Source: a virus. From it: a DNA stretch of 21,684 bases. The position numbers and the translations under genes are program-made. The stretch is taken from positions 1 through 21,684 of IMG/VR virus record IMGVR_UViG_3300050120_000013, one strand, 5' to 3'. Position 1 is the stretch's first letter, and each line of letters begins with the position of its first letter. Positions 21,003 to 21,684 of this stretch are shown piece after piece. A model generated the notes under the pieces. That model made no database searches, was not told the DNA's origin, and saw only the letters and a list, made by a program, of their open reading frames with translations.

Positions 21003-21055
21003 TAATAATAGATTCATGCCGCCACACACGTGGAAGGCGAACCCGGAGAAACATC

Positions 21056-21256
21056 ATGAACGCACAAGACATCATCGACGCATCCGTACAGGCCCGCGCC
21101 ATCAAGTTTGTGGAGGCGCATGGCTTCCGCGCTGTGGCACTCACGAGCCGCGCGCTGCTCTGTGAGGACATCTATGGCGGCGAAGGCCCGATGGGCGTCA
21201 ACTGGTCGGTTGTTGCGTGCACCCCGATTGCAGTGCGCGACTGGCTCGGCTATTGA
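21056..21256 (+). CDS. Hypothetical small protein (66 aa)
   Basis: ATG 21056 has GGAG 8 bases upstream and gives 66 residues, starting MNAQDIIDASVQARAIKFVE and ending V-R-D-W-L-G-Y. A longer frame from 20975 crosses the promoter region and is rejected. The protein has a helical start and a beta-rich middle (F-R-A-V-A-L-T-S-R-A-L-L-C-E-D). It is not recognised. It is the first gene of a plus-strand pair with the helix-turn-helix gene, 28 bases apart, read away from the packaging operon and under the promoter candidate at 20981-21009. Confidence 0.6.
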   Translation: MNAQDIIDASVQARAIKFVEAHGFRAVALTSRALLCEDIYGGEGPMGVNWSVVACTPIAVRDWLGY

Positions 21257-21284
21257 AACGCGAGCCGCTACCTACCGAAAGCTC

Positions 21285-21527
21285 ATGACACCTGACGCCA
21301 GAACGTACAACGAAACACTCGAATACTTCCACGACCTCATTGCGCGCATAGACAAGTCGCAGCGGTGGATCGCGGAACGCATCGGCATCAGCGAGCGCCG
21401 CGTGCGTTACCTGATCGCTGGATCTCGCGACATGGAAGGCAAGACGGTACTAGTCACGATGACTTACCCGGAACAGTTCGCGCTTGAAGCACTTGCGAGC
21501 GCCGCGGAAACCATGCGCCAAAAGTAA
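21285..21527 (+). CDS. Helix-turn-helix DNA-binding protein (XRE/Cro-like, 80 aa)
   Basis: The start is ATG 21285 (80 residues, MTPDARTYNETLEYFHDLIA); the longer frame from 21108 overlaps the upstream gene and is unlikely. Residues about 26-45 form a helix-turn-helix: Q-R-W-I-A-E-R-I-G-I-S-E-R-R-V-R-Y-L-I-A-G. The spacing I-A-x-x-I-G-I-S-x-x-x-V-x-x-L-I fits Cro/XRE proteins. The remainder (F-A-L-E-A-L-A-S-A-A-E-T-M) is a C-terminal helix. The ribosome-binding site is weak (GAAAG close to the start). It could regulate the nearby divergent region. Its stop faces a minus-strand partial gene 4 bases away. Confidence 0.7.
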   Translation: MTPDARTYNETLEYFHDLIARIDKSQRWIAERIGISERRVRYLIAGSRDMEGKTVLVTMTYPEQFALEALASAAETMRQK

Positions 21528-21531
21528 CGAT

Positions 21532-21684
21532 TCAAGCCAGCCTCAACGGCAGCGGCTGCAAATTCTCGTACAGCGTCCTACGGAATGACCACTTGCGCGC
21601 TTCCACGAGCATATGGTGATTCATTGCTGCTTCGCGATCCGCTTTCATAGCGGCTGAAATTAGCGCGGCTTTGGTGCTCTGTGC
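21532..21684 (-). CDS. C-terminal fragment of an unknown gene (cut by window edge)
   Basis: The minus-strand frame is open from the right edge to a TGA at 21534-21532, giving the last 50 residues of a protein: A-A-M-K-A-D-R-E-A-A-M-N-H-H-M-L, then R-K-W-S-F-R-R-T-L-Y-E-N-L-Q-P-L-P-L-R-L-A. The composition looks coding, helical with basic residues. Internal ATG codons could give a shorter protein. It is not recognised; being convergent with the helix-turn-helix gene it belongs to another transcript, possibly of early or lysis genes to the right. Confidence 0.45.
   Translation of the reverse strand, partial: AQSTKAALISAAMKADREAAMNHHMLVEARKWSFRRTLYENLQPLPLRLA

Larger units (their letters stand above)
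20981..21009 (+). promoter_or_regulatory. Candidate sigma70 promoter for the rightward small genes
   Basis: TTGCAA at 20981-20986 and AATAAT at 21004-21009, spaced 17 bases, match the consensus 4/6 and 5/6. It would start transcripts about 40 bases before the gene at 21056. A palindrome lies in its spacer, so repression is plausible. Confidence 0.5.

Noticed and set aside
1-21684. tRNA genes, insertion sequences or attachment sites
   Set aside because: No cloverleaf-like sequence, transposase or paired terminal inverted repeats were seen by reading; a tRNA search program and comparison to a host chromosome would be needed to exclude them firmly.

Overview
The window is a block of virion genes from a tailed phage or prophage with a contractile tail (myovirus morphology). 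Nearly all genes lie on the minus strand, so transcription runs from the right (about 20.9 kb) to the left edge. GC-rich codon choice, GTG starts and Shine-Dalgarno sites of the AGGAG type suggest a proteobacterial host, perhaps a Burkholderia-like beta-proteobacterium. That host call is an inference from composition and general resemblance. No integrase, host gene or attachment site is visible, so free phage and prophage cannot be told apart here.

Right end (20.9-21.7 kb): a divergent control region with promoter-like boxes on both strands, an 11-bp direct repeat and a small palindrome separates the packaging operon from two small plus-strand genes, one of them a helix-turn-helix protein. 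A truncated minus-strand gene runs off the right edge.

Packaging and head (14.0-20.9 kb): small terminase with a zinc-ribbon-like insert, large terminase, a small conserved phage protein, a DUF4055-type portal, a terminator, a scaffold protein, a P22-coat-like major capsid protein, an HNH/NUMOD3 homing endonuclease and a second terminator.

Neck (10.7-13.95 kb): a 59-aa protein, a head-tail adaptor, a proteasome/HslV-like Ntn-hydrolase, a 49-aa protein, a head-closure-like protein, a GIY-YIG/NUMOD3 homing endonuclease fitted seamlessly between two overlapping genes, and a tail-terminator-like protein.

Tail tube and assembly (4.5-10.6 kb): sheath (with an inserted beta-rich domain), a terminator, tube, a plus-strand zinc-ribbon membrane protein (moron), tail-assembly chaperones joined by a classical -1 frameshift site (A AAA AAC), an HK97-gp10-like protein and a tape measure with a long polyglycine hinge.

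Baseplate (1-4.5 kb): a gpU/DNA-circularisation-like protein, a LysM/gpX protein, hub gpD, spike gpV, two unrecognised proteins, a gp25-like wedge protein and the first 32 residues of a baseplate J-like protein cut by the left edge.

No complete new system is evident. The observations most worth following are the Ntn-hydrolase in the neck operon, the scarless endonuclease insertion flanked by a short repeat, the shared NUMOD3 tails of two endonucleases with different nuclease domains, the opposite-strand zinc-ribbon membrane gene inside the tail operon, and the divergent operator-like region.
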